A stretch of DNA of 64,000 nucleotides, from NCBI GenBank assembly GCA_021613375.1, contig CM038710.1, positions 24,231,667 through 24,295,666 of the forward strand, in the 5' to 3' direction. The position numbers and the translations under genes were made by a program. Of this stretch, positions 51,915-64,000 are shown piece after piece. The notes beneath the pieces are model-generated. The model did no database searches. It was not told the origin of the DNA and saw nothing but the letters and a program-made list of their open reading frames with translations. Source of the DNA: Megaleporinus macrocephalus. Lineage: Eukaryota; Chordata; Actinopteri; Characiformes; Anostomidae. Each line of letters opens with the position of its first letter. The stretch's first letter is position 1.

Positions 51915-54900
51915 ATGGGCCATTTTCTCTCGAAAAATGGTTATTGCCTGAAGAAGAGAACGCGGAAGTTGCGCAAGAAGAAGAAGAGGAGGAACTGCTT
52001 CCTTCAGGGCCCCTGCATGCTCTGCTTCATCGTCCGGAGCACCAGTGAGAGCTTAGAGGACGAGTGCCCCTGTGAGAGCAGCGGTGTTGCTGCTTCCGCT
52101 GCTTCCAAGCTCGCTGAACGTTACGCAGTGCTAAGCTCACCTGAGGACTGTGCCAGATTCCTGCTGTCGCCCGGGGAGTTGGCCGTTGGCTGGGAGGGCC
52201 AGGGCCGGAGGAGTCTGTTGTCCGCTGTGCCGGCCAAGCTGATCGGAGCCCCAGCGCTGTTCCGCTGCCCCGCCGACTACTCAGAGATGGTGTGTAAGCG
52301 CAAGTGTGGCGAGCCACGCCGTTGCACGGCTCCCTGCAAGCAGCCGCGCTGCGCCTTTCATGAGGCCGCGGAGGAGGGGGAGGAGGAGAGGAACTCCTCT
52401 CCCACGACTGGCCAGTGTCTCCTGCCCCAGCTCTGCCCCCTGCCATCCTCATCTTCTGCCTCGTCCTCAGAGGAAGAGAGCTCAGGCGTGGGTCTGCAGG
52501 CGACAGACTCGATTGACAGTCCCAGTAGTAGCGCTGCCACTCCAGAAAGCTCTTCCTTCTCCTGCCCACTCTCTCACAGTGACGGGTCAGAGGAGGGAAA
52601 GAACACCGAGATCTCAGACACGTCCCGCATCAATCACCTGCCCTCTTCCATACTGCTCAAGGTCTGTGCACTCATTAATATGGGGTGGGCACTAGAGTTG
52701 GAATGCTAATTTCACAATGCAATGTTTGTTGTGTTTTTTGCACTGGCATACAATAACATTTTGACAATAACAAGTACATTCCATCAGTCAGCTTTTTTAG
52801 TGCTGCAGAGCATTTGCAGCTTGCAACTAAATTTAAAAGACAGACTGTGTAAAACATCAGTGGCTAATTTTATTTTTGCTTAAAGCGCCAGTTGCCTAAA
52901 GGAAGCGTAATTAAATACAGGATTTTTTCCTTGCTTTGTAATGGCTTATGGTAGGAATATGATTAAGTCTGTTTTTGATAATGTCAGTATGTCTAATGCC
53001 ACAGTTTTTGTTTTATTTAACTCTTTGATTTACAGTACAAATTGTCTTGCAACTCTTATACAAAACAATATTGGTATGCACCATAACAGCCTTAGTGGCA
53101 GTATGGCAGAAATACACTCACATGGCCAGTTTGTTAGGAACGTCAATCTAATTAGTTGTATCGGGTTTGATGGGAGCATTGAAAGAACTAAAAATGTGCA
53201 GAGCAATGGGTCACAAGGAACATGACTGAGAAACACTGCTTTTGAGATTCGGGTCCATGTTTACATAATTGCATCACATAATTGCTGCAGATTTGTCAGC
53301 TGCAGAATCAGGCTGCGAATCTTCCAGTCTTGCACATCCCAAAGGCGCTCTGTGGGATTCAGATCTGCTGCCTGGAGAGGCTGTTGGTGTACACTGAATG
53401 TTCATGGAACATGACATGAGATGAGGCATTTTATTAAACTGGATGCAGCCATTAGAAGACGGGTAAACTGTGGTCACTGTGGGGATGCGCATGGTAAACA
53501 ACTCTGCTCAGACAGGCTGGGGCATTTAAGCAATGTTTTATTGGCATTAGGGGGTGCAATGTGTGCCAGGAAAACATTCCCCACACTATTACAGCACCAC
53601 CAGCTTGAACAGTTTACAGTTGGCTCTATGGATTCATTTTGTTTATGCTATTGGTGACTCTACCGTCAGAGGTTCATCAGACCAGACAATGTTTTTCTAG
53701 TCTTTGGCTGTCCAGTTTGGGTCAGCCTCTGCCTGCTGTAGCCTCAGGTCCTATTTCTGGCAGTTTGGTGTTTGGTTGTAGCTCACTCACCTCAAGGTTT
53801 GGTGCGTTGTGTGTTCAGAGATGCTTTTCTGTTTACCACTGTCATAATACATGGTTATTTGAGTTACTGGAGCCCTCCTGTCAGTCTGGCCTTTCTCATC
53901 TGACCTCTGTCATAAACAAGGTGTATTACGCACAGAACCGCCTCTCACTAGAGGTTTTTTATTTTTGCACCAATCTGTGAAGAGAACATTTTCTGAAATA
54001 CTTAAACATTGGCACCAGAAGCCATGCTGTGATTAAACTCCCTTAGATCTATGTTTATCCCTATTTTGATGTTTGAGCACTAGCCTAAGCAGTTGATAGG
54101 CGTCTGCATAAATGTATGTATTTGTTTGTGAGGTATTTCAGGTGTTACTAATAAAGTATATATAAACAAACAAAAAACACACGATGAATTTCAACCTGAC
54201 CATTATTAAAATTACATGGTTACATATTAAATAACTTTATTTGAACCTAAGAAAGTGACCCAGATCTTTTTTGAAATGTTGTGGTTCAGCCATTTGCAGT
54301 AAACGTGTTGGATAAACTGTAGACATGACTAAAAAAGTTGTTAGGACTGGTGTCTTAAGAGTACAACCAATATATGTATAAAGATAATATAATATTCATG
54401 CTCTGTTTACACTAGAGTGAATATCTCACTTAATCTTTTAAAAGCAATAGCAATTGAACAAGGTGTACAACAGTTAATATACACCATTTGGGTTTAAATA
54501 AGCAGGCACTTAAGAAGCTTTAACTGCATAATTGCTGCAGTGATTAGTATGTTTCAGCTGGCGACAGTTCTTTTAACCCTTAGTAATGCATTGAGTAGCT
54601 TTTCATTTCTTAAACAACCATGTGGGAAGATGTATTCTGTGGTCACCAAAAAGATGTTACCCTTAAAAATAACTAAGGAAAGATGACTGGAATTGGGTCG
54701 ACAACTCTACAAACACAGCATTTAAAACTGCGGAGAAAATGTGTTCAGAAAAAAAAGCTGTGATCAGAAACCATTTGAATGCTGGTGAAGTGAAATTTTA
54801 AATCAACAGTAGAACTCACAGCTATGTTTAACAGTGAAACTAAGAGCATTTCCACACATACAAAGCAACTAGAACCCAACAGGATTGGTACTAAACAGCT

Positions 54901-57900
54901 GTGTGGCCCAAGAAAACCACTTGTTAGTGAGGCTTGTCATGTCAAAAAGACTTTAGTTTGCTCCGAAGCATCAAGATTGAATTATAGAGCAGTGAAAACA
55001 GGTTATGTCGTCTGTAGAGTCCACATTTACTTTATCCCAGAGCGATGGGTGTGTCATGGTTAGAGAAGCGCATGGAGTGGTAAACCCACCATGGATAGTG
55101 CCCACTGTACAAACCTCTGGAGGCATTGTTAGTATCTGGAGTTGCTTCAGTTGGTCAGCTGGCTCAGCGCTATGTGACAAAAAACGAGGTCAGCTAGTTT
55201 GCGCTCAGACTGTGAAAGAATTGGTGCAGGGAGCACGAGGAATCATTTTCACACATGAAGTGGCCAGAGAGTCCTTACCACTGAGGATGAAGACTTTCCC
55301 AAGTGGTTTGACTCTGCTGTTGTCAATACATTATCTTGGCCAAAATTCAAGGCTACTATGGACTACGAAAATGTTGTGATTCTGCAGACGGTTGTTGAAA
55401 CAATGCCACGATCAGCGTGTCCCGTATTGAAAGCTAAAGGCGGTCCAATGAAATTTTTGTTTTTGTCTAGGTAGTGTATTTACATCAAGCATGTCTTTTA
55501 AATGACTGAATTTTTTTACATTTTTTTTTTAGGTTTTTTCTCATTTGTCAGTGAAAGAACGTTGTCTTAGTGCTTCCCTTGTCTGCAAGTACTGGCGGGA
55601 CCTTTGCTTAGATTTCCAGTTTTGGAAACAAATTGATCTCAGTGGCCTGCAACAGGTAAGTGCTTCAGTACTTTTGTGAGAAAACAATATGTAATGAAGC
55701 AGTATTTTGTAGCTTATTTAAACAGTGAATATATAGTAACATTAACATTAATGCTGCAATTTTGATTATAATTCTCAGTATATTATCCTTCTTATAATGA
55801 ACTCTTAATTTTTGTGTTCTAAAAGACATTCCATTACCCTTCAGTTACTTGACCCTCTCCGTGTCCTGCAGGTGAAAGATGACCTCCTGGTGAAAATAGC
55901 ATCTCGGAGACAGAATGTAACAGAGATCAACATCTCAGACTGCCGGAACGTTCAGGACCATGGCGTGTGCACTCTGGCCTCTCACTGTCCGGGCCTGGTC
56001 AAATATACAGCATACCGCTGTAAGCAGCTCAGTGACACGTCCCTCTGCACTATAGCCTCCCACTGTCCACTGCTGCAGAAAGTTCACGTGGGCAACCAAG
56101 ACAAACTGACCGACCAGGCACTGAAACAGGTCTGTACACTGGCCCAATCCCTTGGTTTGGAAATGACTGGATTCTGGTTTGGGTGCTTGTGATGAAAAGA
56201 AATCCAAGGAAAACTCTTCACTGACATGAGTTACATATATGTTTTTGTGCAGTTTTTGGAAGTAAACACCTGCTTTTCCCCGGCAGTTTATTTTGTTGGT
56301 ACAGAACTGGTCTAAAGTTCATGTTGATCAGTTTTGTGATTGTATACACAGTAACAACTCTTCATACTTTCACACTGTCCTTTGCACTGCAGGGACACTC
56401 ATGTGGTGGTGGGGTGTTAGTGTATGTTGTGCTGATATGAGTGGATCAGAGACAGCAGTGCTGCAAGAGTTTTTAAAGATCTCTGTGTCACTGCTGGACT
56501 GAGAATAGTCCACTAACCAAAGTTATCCAGCCAACATCGTCCTGTGGACAGCGTTCTCTAAATACTGATGATTAGACCGACACAAACTGTGTAGCAACAG
56601 ATGTGCTTTTGTCTTTACACCTACATGGTGGACCAACATGGTAGAGGTGTCTGATAGGGTGAACACAGTGTTTAAAAACTCCAGCAGCTCTGCTCTGGAC
56701 TAACAGAGCAGAAGACTAACAGAATATGCAAAGAAGCAGATGTTTCTTGCAGTCTGTAATTGTACAACTACAAAGTGGTCCTACACGACAATGGGTCTTG
56801 AATCAAAGGGTTTTAATATTATGGCTGATTGTGAATGGAGTGTAAATTTACATCTTTAAAAATTACTTAACATGTGTTGTATTTTAAAATAGTTTTATGA
56901 ACCATGTTTATCAGAAGTCACAGGTTTCAAAGATATTGCAAGAAAATCATGTCCATAACTTGAACTAGTAACTAGTTTTTTTTTTAATGCCTATCTTGGA
57001 ACTGTACAGAGAAAAATGAATTTTTATTGAAATTATTATTGATTTGGTAGATTTAAATATTAAATATTTAAATGTGCGTGTTTCAAAGTTCAAGAGACAT
57101 CCAGTAGCTATTCCACAAGTGCACAAGGCAAGACAAAACAGGACAGTTTCAGCAACAAAAAATAGATTAGAAAACCAATAGAATATAGAACACACAAAAT
57201 AGAAATGGATAAAGTCTTCCAGTGTGTATGAGTGATGACAGTAGTACAATGTAAACAGTGTAGAACACTTTGGTAGTGCAAATGCAAAGTTATGCAGTCA
57301 GCAGTGCAAAATTATGCAATAAAAAGCAGCACTATTTACATGTGTAGACTGTATACAAGATGCTAATGATATTACAGATGCACCAACATTAGAATTCGGA
57401 GATGATGTAGATATATCAACATAGAAGGATTATTATTATAAAGAAATCAACTTTTAATTACATTAGTGAATTAGTAAAGTAACATTAAATCCTATAGGAT
57501 TACCAAAGCAGCATAATGAAGAAAATACAGATCTGCAGTGCTCAGTGTCTGATTACTCTGAAATACATTGTCAGATTTTTTAACTCTTAAGTGTTTGTCT
57601 GATATTGATGTTTTTGGGGTTTTTTTTAAGCAAATGTCTGTCAATACTATTGTAATTGCGATGTTATTGTGCATCCCCATCGTATGCATTCATGTTAGGA
57701 TTTAATGACACGATACTGCGAGCCAGCCTAGTACACATGTTCTACATGGTCTCTAGGGATGCACTGGCCAAGTAGGCTCACACTATGTAGTATAAACCAA
57801 AACATTTAAATACTAAAACATTAGGGCCCACTAGTGTTTTGCATTTAGGTGCAGTCTGCAATGGAAAATACTGACACTATGAAGTCATTTCTGATGCGCA

Positions 57901-60066
57901 TTAGCACTACTTAGGTGCGCTTGGATGTGTGTAGATGTAAGATGTAAGTAGATGAAAGTTAACTAAAGCAGGCAACATATCAGTGGTATGGAATAATTTC
58001 ATGCAGAACACTGCTTTTACTAAAATTGATCTAAAGTGTAATGGTATAAATATCAGACACCTATCAGGAGGTTAGGATAGTAAGATAGTATGGGCATTTG
58101 ATAAAGTGGTACGGATGCATCCCTACTACTCACCAGGCTGTATATTTCATATCGGTCTGTTCATTTCAAGACTGCAAAGCCCCATTTAGAATTAAATTTA
58201 CATGCCCTGGGGTGCATTTCTCTTTTACAGCTGCTACTCTCTAATTTTTATTTCTAGTTGAATCAGTCATGTCAGTGCTTTTTCTCTTTCCCTGTAAAAA
58301 ATGACAAATTACCTACTCTTTTTCACTAAACTCCCTGTTATCTGATACATTTAGTCCCAGATTTCTCTGCTATTGGCAGATTTTCTATTCTGATGTTACA
58401 TCTTGTTGCATCACTTTGACCACTACTGTTCATATTCAGTTCTCTAGGGTATGTATCCATATAAAACATCTTCAGAATTGCGTAACAATTGGGTTTTGGA
58501 AGTACACAACAGTATAACAGAATAAAGCCCCTCAGAGAAGCAAAATCTTGAAGATTGGTCAGAGGTATGATTTTAATGTTGGATATGAGTACGTGGGCCC
58601 CTGACTGTTACACCTAAATGACCTTGTTGAACATCCGATTCCAAAACCGTGGGCACTAATATGGAATTGCCCCCCTCTTTGCCGCTCTAACAGCCTCTAC
58701 TCTTCTGAAAAAGCTTTCCACAATTTCCACAAATTGAATTGTGTCTTTGGTTTTCAAGACCGTTCGGTTAAGAGAAAATTTTTTAGGTCATCAAGGCCAC
58801 TGGAGTTCCTCCACACCAAACCTGTTGAACCATGTTTTTGAGGACCTTGCTTTCTGCACAGCAACTGCTGCCACAGAGTTGGAAGTATTTAATAGTTTCA
58901 AATGTCTTTGTATACAGTAGCATTCAGATTACCCCTCACTGTAACTAAGGGCCCGAGTCCAAACCTTGAAAAACAGTTCCAGACCATTATCCCTCTTGCA
59001 TCATACTTTACTGTTGGCACTCTGCTTTCTGATAGGTAGAACTTTCCTGGCATCTGCCAAAAACATCGTCCATCAGACTGCCAGGTAGTGAAGCATGGTT
59101 CATAACTCCAGAGAACGTTTCCATTGTTTCAGAATCCAGTGGTGCCATGCTTTACGCCACTCCAGCTGACGCTTGGCTTCATGTGGTGATCTTAGGCTTG
59201 TGTGCAGGTGCTTAGAAATGATGTAAAGTTGTTGTGGTGAAGTTGCTTGCGGAGACAGTTTGAAGCTCTGCAGTAAGTGATGCAACAGAGGACAGGGGAT
59301 TTTTATGCACAACATGCTTCATCACTTGGGGGCCCCACTCAGTGTCTGCTGCTTCAAGGCTGAGCTGTTGTCATGCCTATGCGCTCCTTTTTCACAACAG
59401 TAGTTCAACAGTTCTAGCGTCCTGTGACACTGCCAAGACTCCTAAGTTCTTCGCAATGAGCCATTCTATTAGCAGTGTTTATGAAAATCACCTGACTATG
59501 TGTATAAGTTGGTCCCCCTGTTGGGGATGAGTGTGACTGAAACACCAGAATGCAGTAATTAGGCTGTCCACATACTTTTGACCATATGGTGTAGTAAAAA
59601 ACATAATCAAAAAATTACTTTATATTTTTTGTTTGTTTGTACAGTCCAAAACGTGTGGCTCTAGTATTTATATTACTGTCTGGATGTGTAAGTCTTATTG
59701 CTAAGGAGATGAGATATCCCCCTGACAAGTTTAAGCTATAGTTCAACAAACAGTCTTGTTGTCTTCAGAATCAGAATCAGAATCAGAATCGAACTTTATT
59801 TGCCAAGTATGCTCACACCTACAAGGAATTTGTGTTTGGTTACAGAAGCTCACAGTGCACGATAACTGACATGTTTCCTGTCTGGCTGTAAAGAATCTGA
59901 CTCATAAATCATTTCCTGCTTTTTTTCCCTGTAGCTGGGTGAACACTGTCCGGAGTTGAAGGACGTCCACTTTGGCCAGTGCTATAACGTCAGTGACGAG
60001 GGCCTGATAGTGCTGGCAAAGGGCTGCCCCAAGCTGCAGAGAATCTACATGCAAGAGAACAAACTG
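51915..60066 (+). CDS. fbxl17: F-box and leucine-rich repeat protein 17, first four coding exons (partial)
   Basis: Substrate receptor of an SCF (SKP1-CUL1-F-box) ubiquitin ligase; mammalian FBXL17 acts in BTB-domain dimer quality control. Exons: 51915-52661, 55533-55655, 55872-56129, 59935-60066, in phase 0 throughout, giving 420 residues before the window ends in the next intron. The start is bounded by an in-frame TGA at 51903-51905. Residues 1-40 hold MGHFLSK and the family signature GPCMLCFIV. Residues 41-235 are low-complexity, Ser/Glu/Cys-rich, with MVCKRKCG...[10 protein letters not shown]. The F-box spans about 240-287 ([35 protein letters not shown]). Leucine-rich repeats begin near 291 ([67 protein letters not shown]). 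Human FBXL17 continues VTDQ... next; that exon was not found to 64 kb. The exon 1 donor is GTCTGT, a weak site. Confidence 0.95.
53113..54155. mobile_element. Degenerate non-coding transposon copy in fbxl17 intron 1
   Basis: It starts near ACTCACATGGCCAGTTTGTTAGGAAC and ends near AGGTGTTACTAATAAAGTAT. The ends resemble a widespread fish repeat with TGGCCA...TTTATTAGG termini. The body has 'cagaccagacaatgtttttctag' and 'cattccccacactattacagcacca', which I recall from that family. There is no open frame. Confidence 0.55.
54640..55480 (+). mobile_element. Tc1/mariner-like element remnant, decayed transposase
   Basis: The DNA around 55000-55170 (CAGAGCGATGGGTGTGTCATGG, CCACTGTACAAACCTCTGGAGGC) matches remembered fish Tc1-like transposase sequence. 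The frame is broken by substitutions and indels. A segment of the catalytic region appears deleted near 55180-55200. It sits in fbxl17 intron 1 and ends just before exon 2. Confidence 0.7.
56393..56835. mobile_element. Interspersed repeat in fbxl17 intron 3, relative of 5105-5715
   Basis: Shares TGTTAGTGTATGTTGTGCTG, GAGTGGATCAGA and 'ggactgagaatagtccactaacc' with the avp intron 1 element (some in inverse). Both copies carry opposed cagcagtgctgc-type arms. Confidence 0.65.
56836..58560. other. fbxl17 intron 3, no further feature
   Basis: AT-rich intronic DNA without a recognisable exon. Short open frames on either strand have no homology that I recognise. Confidence 0.5.
58570..59595. mobile_element. 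Long DNA-transposon remnant in fbxl17 intron 3
   Basis: It ends with GTCCACATACTTTTGACCATATGGTG, a terminus of the TATGGACAAAAGTATTGG family seen at 12908. The body has 'gaaacaccagaatgcagtaatta', 'gcaatgagccattct' and similar family words but only broken frames. About 1 kb. Confidence 0.6.
59765..59850. repeat. (AGAATC)n tail and conserved fish repeat end
   Basis: Four AGAATC units lead into AACTTTATTTGCCAAGTATGC and ACAAGGAATTTGTGTTTGGT. This junction is common in teleost genomes as the 3' end of a retrotransposed repeat. It lies 85 bp before fbxl17 exon 4. Confidence 0.65.
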
Positions 60067-61695
60067 GTAAGTGCCGTCTGTCTCCTGCGGACCTTTGCAT
60101 GTGGGCATGAGGCTTTTCCGAATGCTTTTCTTGTTGATTTGCCTCACAGCAGCTTTCCCCTCTCTTGGCGTCTGTGTGTTCGCGAGTCTGTTTCAAATGG
60201 AAAAGTGATTCTCATATGAGAAGCCAGGCTCAGTGGCGTGAGACTGAACGTGGTAGGTAAGGCATGGTTGGAAGGAACTCATGGAAGAGTTCTTGGCTGA
60301 AAGACGAAACCTCTGTAACTAAATGAAACATGGGGTCCAGATTAGCGCAATCGGGACCTCTGGGGTTGTACCCGTTTTATGCCAGCGATAAACCATCCCC
60401 TCATACACCGGTGCTGCTCGTCCTCCAAGGACAAAACAAAAGCAGATGTTCTGGTAATAGCTTTCCGATTTCTGTCTTTCTCTATTGCTCTCATCTTTTC
60501 TCATCCTATTTCCCTTTCTATATCTCTCCTTAATATCTGTCTTATTGTGCCCCTTTGCTTTTGAAGTTTGCCCCCCCGTCCTTCCCCGCCACAAAACCAC
60601 AGCCTTCTGTGGGCGCTTCTCTCAGGGAACATGTGGACCTTGTTTGGAAGCTTTTGTTTTTACAGAGGACAATGTTAGAGGAATTTACTGATTTATTAAA
60701 AAAGAGCTCTGAGCAAGGGATTACAAAAGAGGGTCCTGCAGTGCGCCAATCTCTCTTTTTTTGTGGAATTTATTTTTTTTCCCCATCGTGTGGTCAAACA
60801 AGATGTTTTGGATGCCATTCCTTATTGAGCTCTGTGGTCTGTGAATAATGATTTGCACTCGCACCAAAAATAGCTCCAGAGCAGACATGTCCCAAGGGAG
60901 TCAATGCCACCAATTAGTCAGGGTTGTCAAAAGTTCCTAATTACATTCAGCTTCTTCTTTTAAATACCCCCCCTGATATACTGGGCCCCCGTTGGTGCCT
61001 TTCTTTGGCCACTGGGGGGCAGTGGCGCTCCGTTCATAAACCATGTCTGCTGTAATGTACTGTTGGTCCATAACAAATCCTTTGAGATTCTGTTTATTAA
61101 ATATGGATATAATCACAGCTTACACTGCAGGAAGCAGGAGACTTAGCTGTGCTTAACACCTCGTATTTACTCTCAGATCAAAAACGTGTCGTTTCCACCT
61201 CTTTCCTTTGTTTCAGCCTGATGGGTAACCCTGTTGCTTTGATTAGCCCACCAAAGTCTGTTAGCAATAACTTGCAACATTAAAAACAAATCCGTCACAA
61301 TAAAGGCGGGCTTTTAGCACCCTTTAGATCAGGTTCCTCGCTCACCATTTCCAGCCGTCCAGATGTGTGATTTTGGCAGGAAGATCATGGCGGCCTCTCC
61401 TTGTCATTATGCTGTTGAGGAGCTTGAGCTGTGTTTCAGAGGAAATGTTATGTCTAGCTGTTCTGTTCTGTCATTAAGGTCTCTTTATGTCTAGAAGTAA
61501 TATTCTAAAATACAATGATATTGTCACATAATTGTGCTTTTTTCTGCACAATTGTGCTTTGATCCCAGAACAGTGAGGCATTGATTCCAGACAGTAGTTA
61601 AGGTTTGTGTATCTGTAAAGCTGAAAGTGTTCAATTTGAGATGAAAACCATCTCAAGATGTGTTTGCATGGAGGTAGAAGAGGTGGGATTGGTCA

Positions 61696-61765
<70 letters not shown>

Positions 61766-64000
61766 TCCTCCAAAGTAGTTTGTTTTTTAATTTTACAGCA
61801 CTTTAAACAGTTGAAATCTCTCGTTAACATTTAGTCCTGAGTATGTTCCCTGTAGTGTAAGACAAGAGAATAAAACAAATTATGGGTGGGATTAAAGCAA
61901 GCCAGTCTTCAGAAGTAATGATCCCATTTACCTTATACATTTCATACATTTGTGAATATGGCTCAAAGATTATTTGTTTAATATCAAAATTTGAGAATTT
62001 AAATTACAGTCTATATATTTTTTACAATAAGTGGGGAAATGTAATCAGCGTATACACCTGTAGATGAGTGACCAATCTGAAACAAGCAAGCAACCACGTT
62101 CTTGACATTGCAACCAACTAGCCTCAAACAAGAAAAAGTGATCATACTGGTCTTCTTGGCCAAAATTAGAGACCTAGGCCAGAAAATAATAGGGTTGTAT
62201 ATTGGAACTTGGCAATACAATATGTTTCATGATACCGCAGTGATGGTATATTGCAACACTGTAGGCAAGGCCATATATGGGAACTCTTTTGATCAAATTT
62301 TAGTAAAACTGTCATCCTATAAAAAAAACCACACTGCCGTGTGCATGAATTGCTAATGCCAGTGTTAGTGGTGTGCCCTTATACTACATACTTACGTTTG
62401 AGTGGAAGAGTATAATGGCTGACGGTTAAAACACTGCTATGTAGGGATTTTGGATTGGTTTAAACATAACACAAAATAATCCACTGTCTGCCATGAAACT
62501 TTGCATACCAGCTATGAATTAAAAATGTAACAAATATACAATATTTCCTTACACCCATAGAAAATAATCACAGTTTACATTGCAGTCATTTTGTTGGTTC
62601 AAAAAGTCACAGTATGGGCTTTTCCTTCAAATGATTCAGTCCTGTATCTGAGACTGGGACAAACATATCATGATGTTGAATTTGACCAGTATTGCCCAGT
62701 TTTTATAAGAGGACCAATTAAACTTGCACTTGTACTTTAGTTTTTCCATGTGTTTCTGTAAAGAAATATACACGCACCTCCCTAAAACGATGATTACAAG
62801 TGCAGTTTTGTAGTTTACAGTAAACGTGTATTGTATTTTAATATTGTAACTGTCTCTCACTTAAAATGCTAGTCGCCTGGCTGACCTCATTTCCAGATTG
62901 ATTTAGGTCGTTTAATTTCCATCCAGCTTCAGTGCTTGGAGGGCCTTGTCATTAAAATGTTGATTGGTTTGATGATTTTGGTTGCGTGACTGCTACTCCA
63001 CTGTCCTTCAGAGGAAGTTATGATAATTGAGGTGTAATGGTGTAAGAAGCATTCGCTGTGTTGTTAGGAGACAGTGGACAATGACTTTGTGTTTTGTAGG
63101 CATATTTTTCTGGTTTGCAAACAAGCTAGTGTTTTCTTTTTTTTTTAACTCCACATCTTTTTCAGCTGCATGTGAATAGACCATCATTTTGTCTATCCTC
63201 TCTATCTCTGAGGTCATACTGCCCTGAAACTGTAGTCTTGTAGACTTTCTCTCTCTCTTTATCTGTCTCTCCGAGAAGCGAGGCACCGTCAGGTCTGCCC
63301 CTGACATCCGAATCTCTCTATCGTGACGGCCCCGAATGTTTTCGGTGACAGATCACACAATTGCGCAACTCATTTACAATGAAGGCCCCTGGCCCCTGTC
63401 CTCCTCCCCCTCGGCCTTGCTAATGGAGTAAAGTGATCCTGTCTCTGTCTCTTCCAATCAATGATGAATGGGGATGATCCGTAGATGGGCCTGCTCTTCC
63501 TTCCTCCCTCCCCGATCTGCCTTTCTGCTCCTCTGTGCTCCTCCTCGCACAGATAATTGAATAATTAAAAAGCTGGAACTTGTTTCTGGGCGGTCTGCGT
63601 GTTACCGCTTTTCTCCACTTGGTCTGCCAGGAGGATTTTTTTTAATCAATATGATCTGGAAGCATTCAAGGGTTCCAACAAAAGTTATAGGCTTCTGAGA
63701 AGTACCTTCGGACTTTTGAGAATACATTGATTGGAGTGCTGTTCTAAGCACATGCGTTGTTTCATGCTGATAAATCATGTAGTACATAGGTTTTATACAG
63801 TACACTATTGTATAAGGTTTATAAAAATAGGTTAAGATATAGTGTAATTATAAGGCTAATGATAAATATACCATTAATGATACATTGAAGGGCAATGTGC
63901 TATATATAAGTTGGTTTCCTAATAGTCACTAAAATTATTAATGTTAATTGCTGTTGACTTTCTGGTGTTTAAAGGGCCCAAATAATCTAAACCAACGCAG
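60067..64000. other. fbxl17 intron 4 (incomplete), no exon seen
   Basis: The donor GTAAGT follows exon 4. I looked for the next leucine-rich-repeat exon, expected to open with VTDQ-like sequence, and did not find it. Long introns are normal for this gene. Contents are T-rich and C-rich tracts and the (TA)n run at 61699-61762. Confidence 0.55.
61699..61762. repeat. (TA)n microsatellite
   Basis: A pure TA run of about 64 bp in fbxl17 intron 4. Confidence 0.95.

Noticed and set aside
51915..52709. Antisense 180-codon frame at 52027-52569 in fbxl17 exon 1
   Set aside because: It is a GC-driven shadow of the real fbxl17 exon, with no recognisable domain.

Overview
This is a 64 kb piece of a ray-finned (teleost) fish nuclear genome. 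The evidence is spliced genes with GT-AG introns, a vasotocin precursor, a teleost-style CC chemokine, many short interspersed DNA-transposon remnants and long dinucleotide microsatellites. An otophysan fish (characin, catfish or relative) is a guess from the repeat families only. Nothing looks prokaryotic, viral or organellar.

Layout, left to right. 1-4.3 kb: no gene seen, one terminal-inverted-repeat element. 4.4-7.1 kb (+): arginine vasotocin/neurophysin precursor (avp), 3 exons. 9.8-12.0 kb (+): small CC chemokine of CCL27/28 type, 3 exons. 12-15.8 kb: repeats, including a 21-bp minisatellite. 16.06-23.78 kb (+): slc35d2 nucleotide-sugar transporter, 12 exons. 27.47-29.54 kb (-): znf367 zinc-finger factor, 5 exons, with a dense CCAAT-box/E2F-like promoter. 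32.3-40.84 kb (-): cdc14b dual-specificity phosphatase, 14 exons plus candidate optional exons. 43.25-46.92 kb (-): prxl2c peroxiredoxin-like protein, 6 exons. 51.9 kb to the right edge (+): the first four coding exons of fbxl17, whose remaining exons lie beyond the window.

I built each gene model by hand from splice signals and reading phase. All six complete models join in frame to one stop codon, at lengths near those expected for their families. Gene symbols rest on remembered family sequences and gene order, not on a search.

slc35d2, znf367, cdc14b and prxl2c correspond to the human 9q22 neighbourhood (SLC35D2-ZNF367-HABP4-CDC14B-PRXL2C). habp4 is absent here, and the block is flanked by avp and fbxl17, whose human counterparts are on other chromosomes. 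The genes do not form one pathway. znf367 and cdc14b are both cell-cycle linked and both have several CCAAT boxes upstream.

I found no new multi-gene system. The observations most worth a second look are a 95-codon alternative ORF overlapping the slc35d2 start, the znf367 promoter, possible alternative exons in cdc14b, three families of terminal-inverted-repeat elements with a junction between two of them, a 225-bp (GA)n tract just inside prxl2c intron 1, and a possible divergent transcript upstream of cdc14b.
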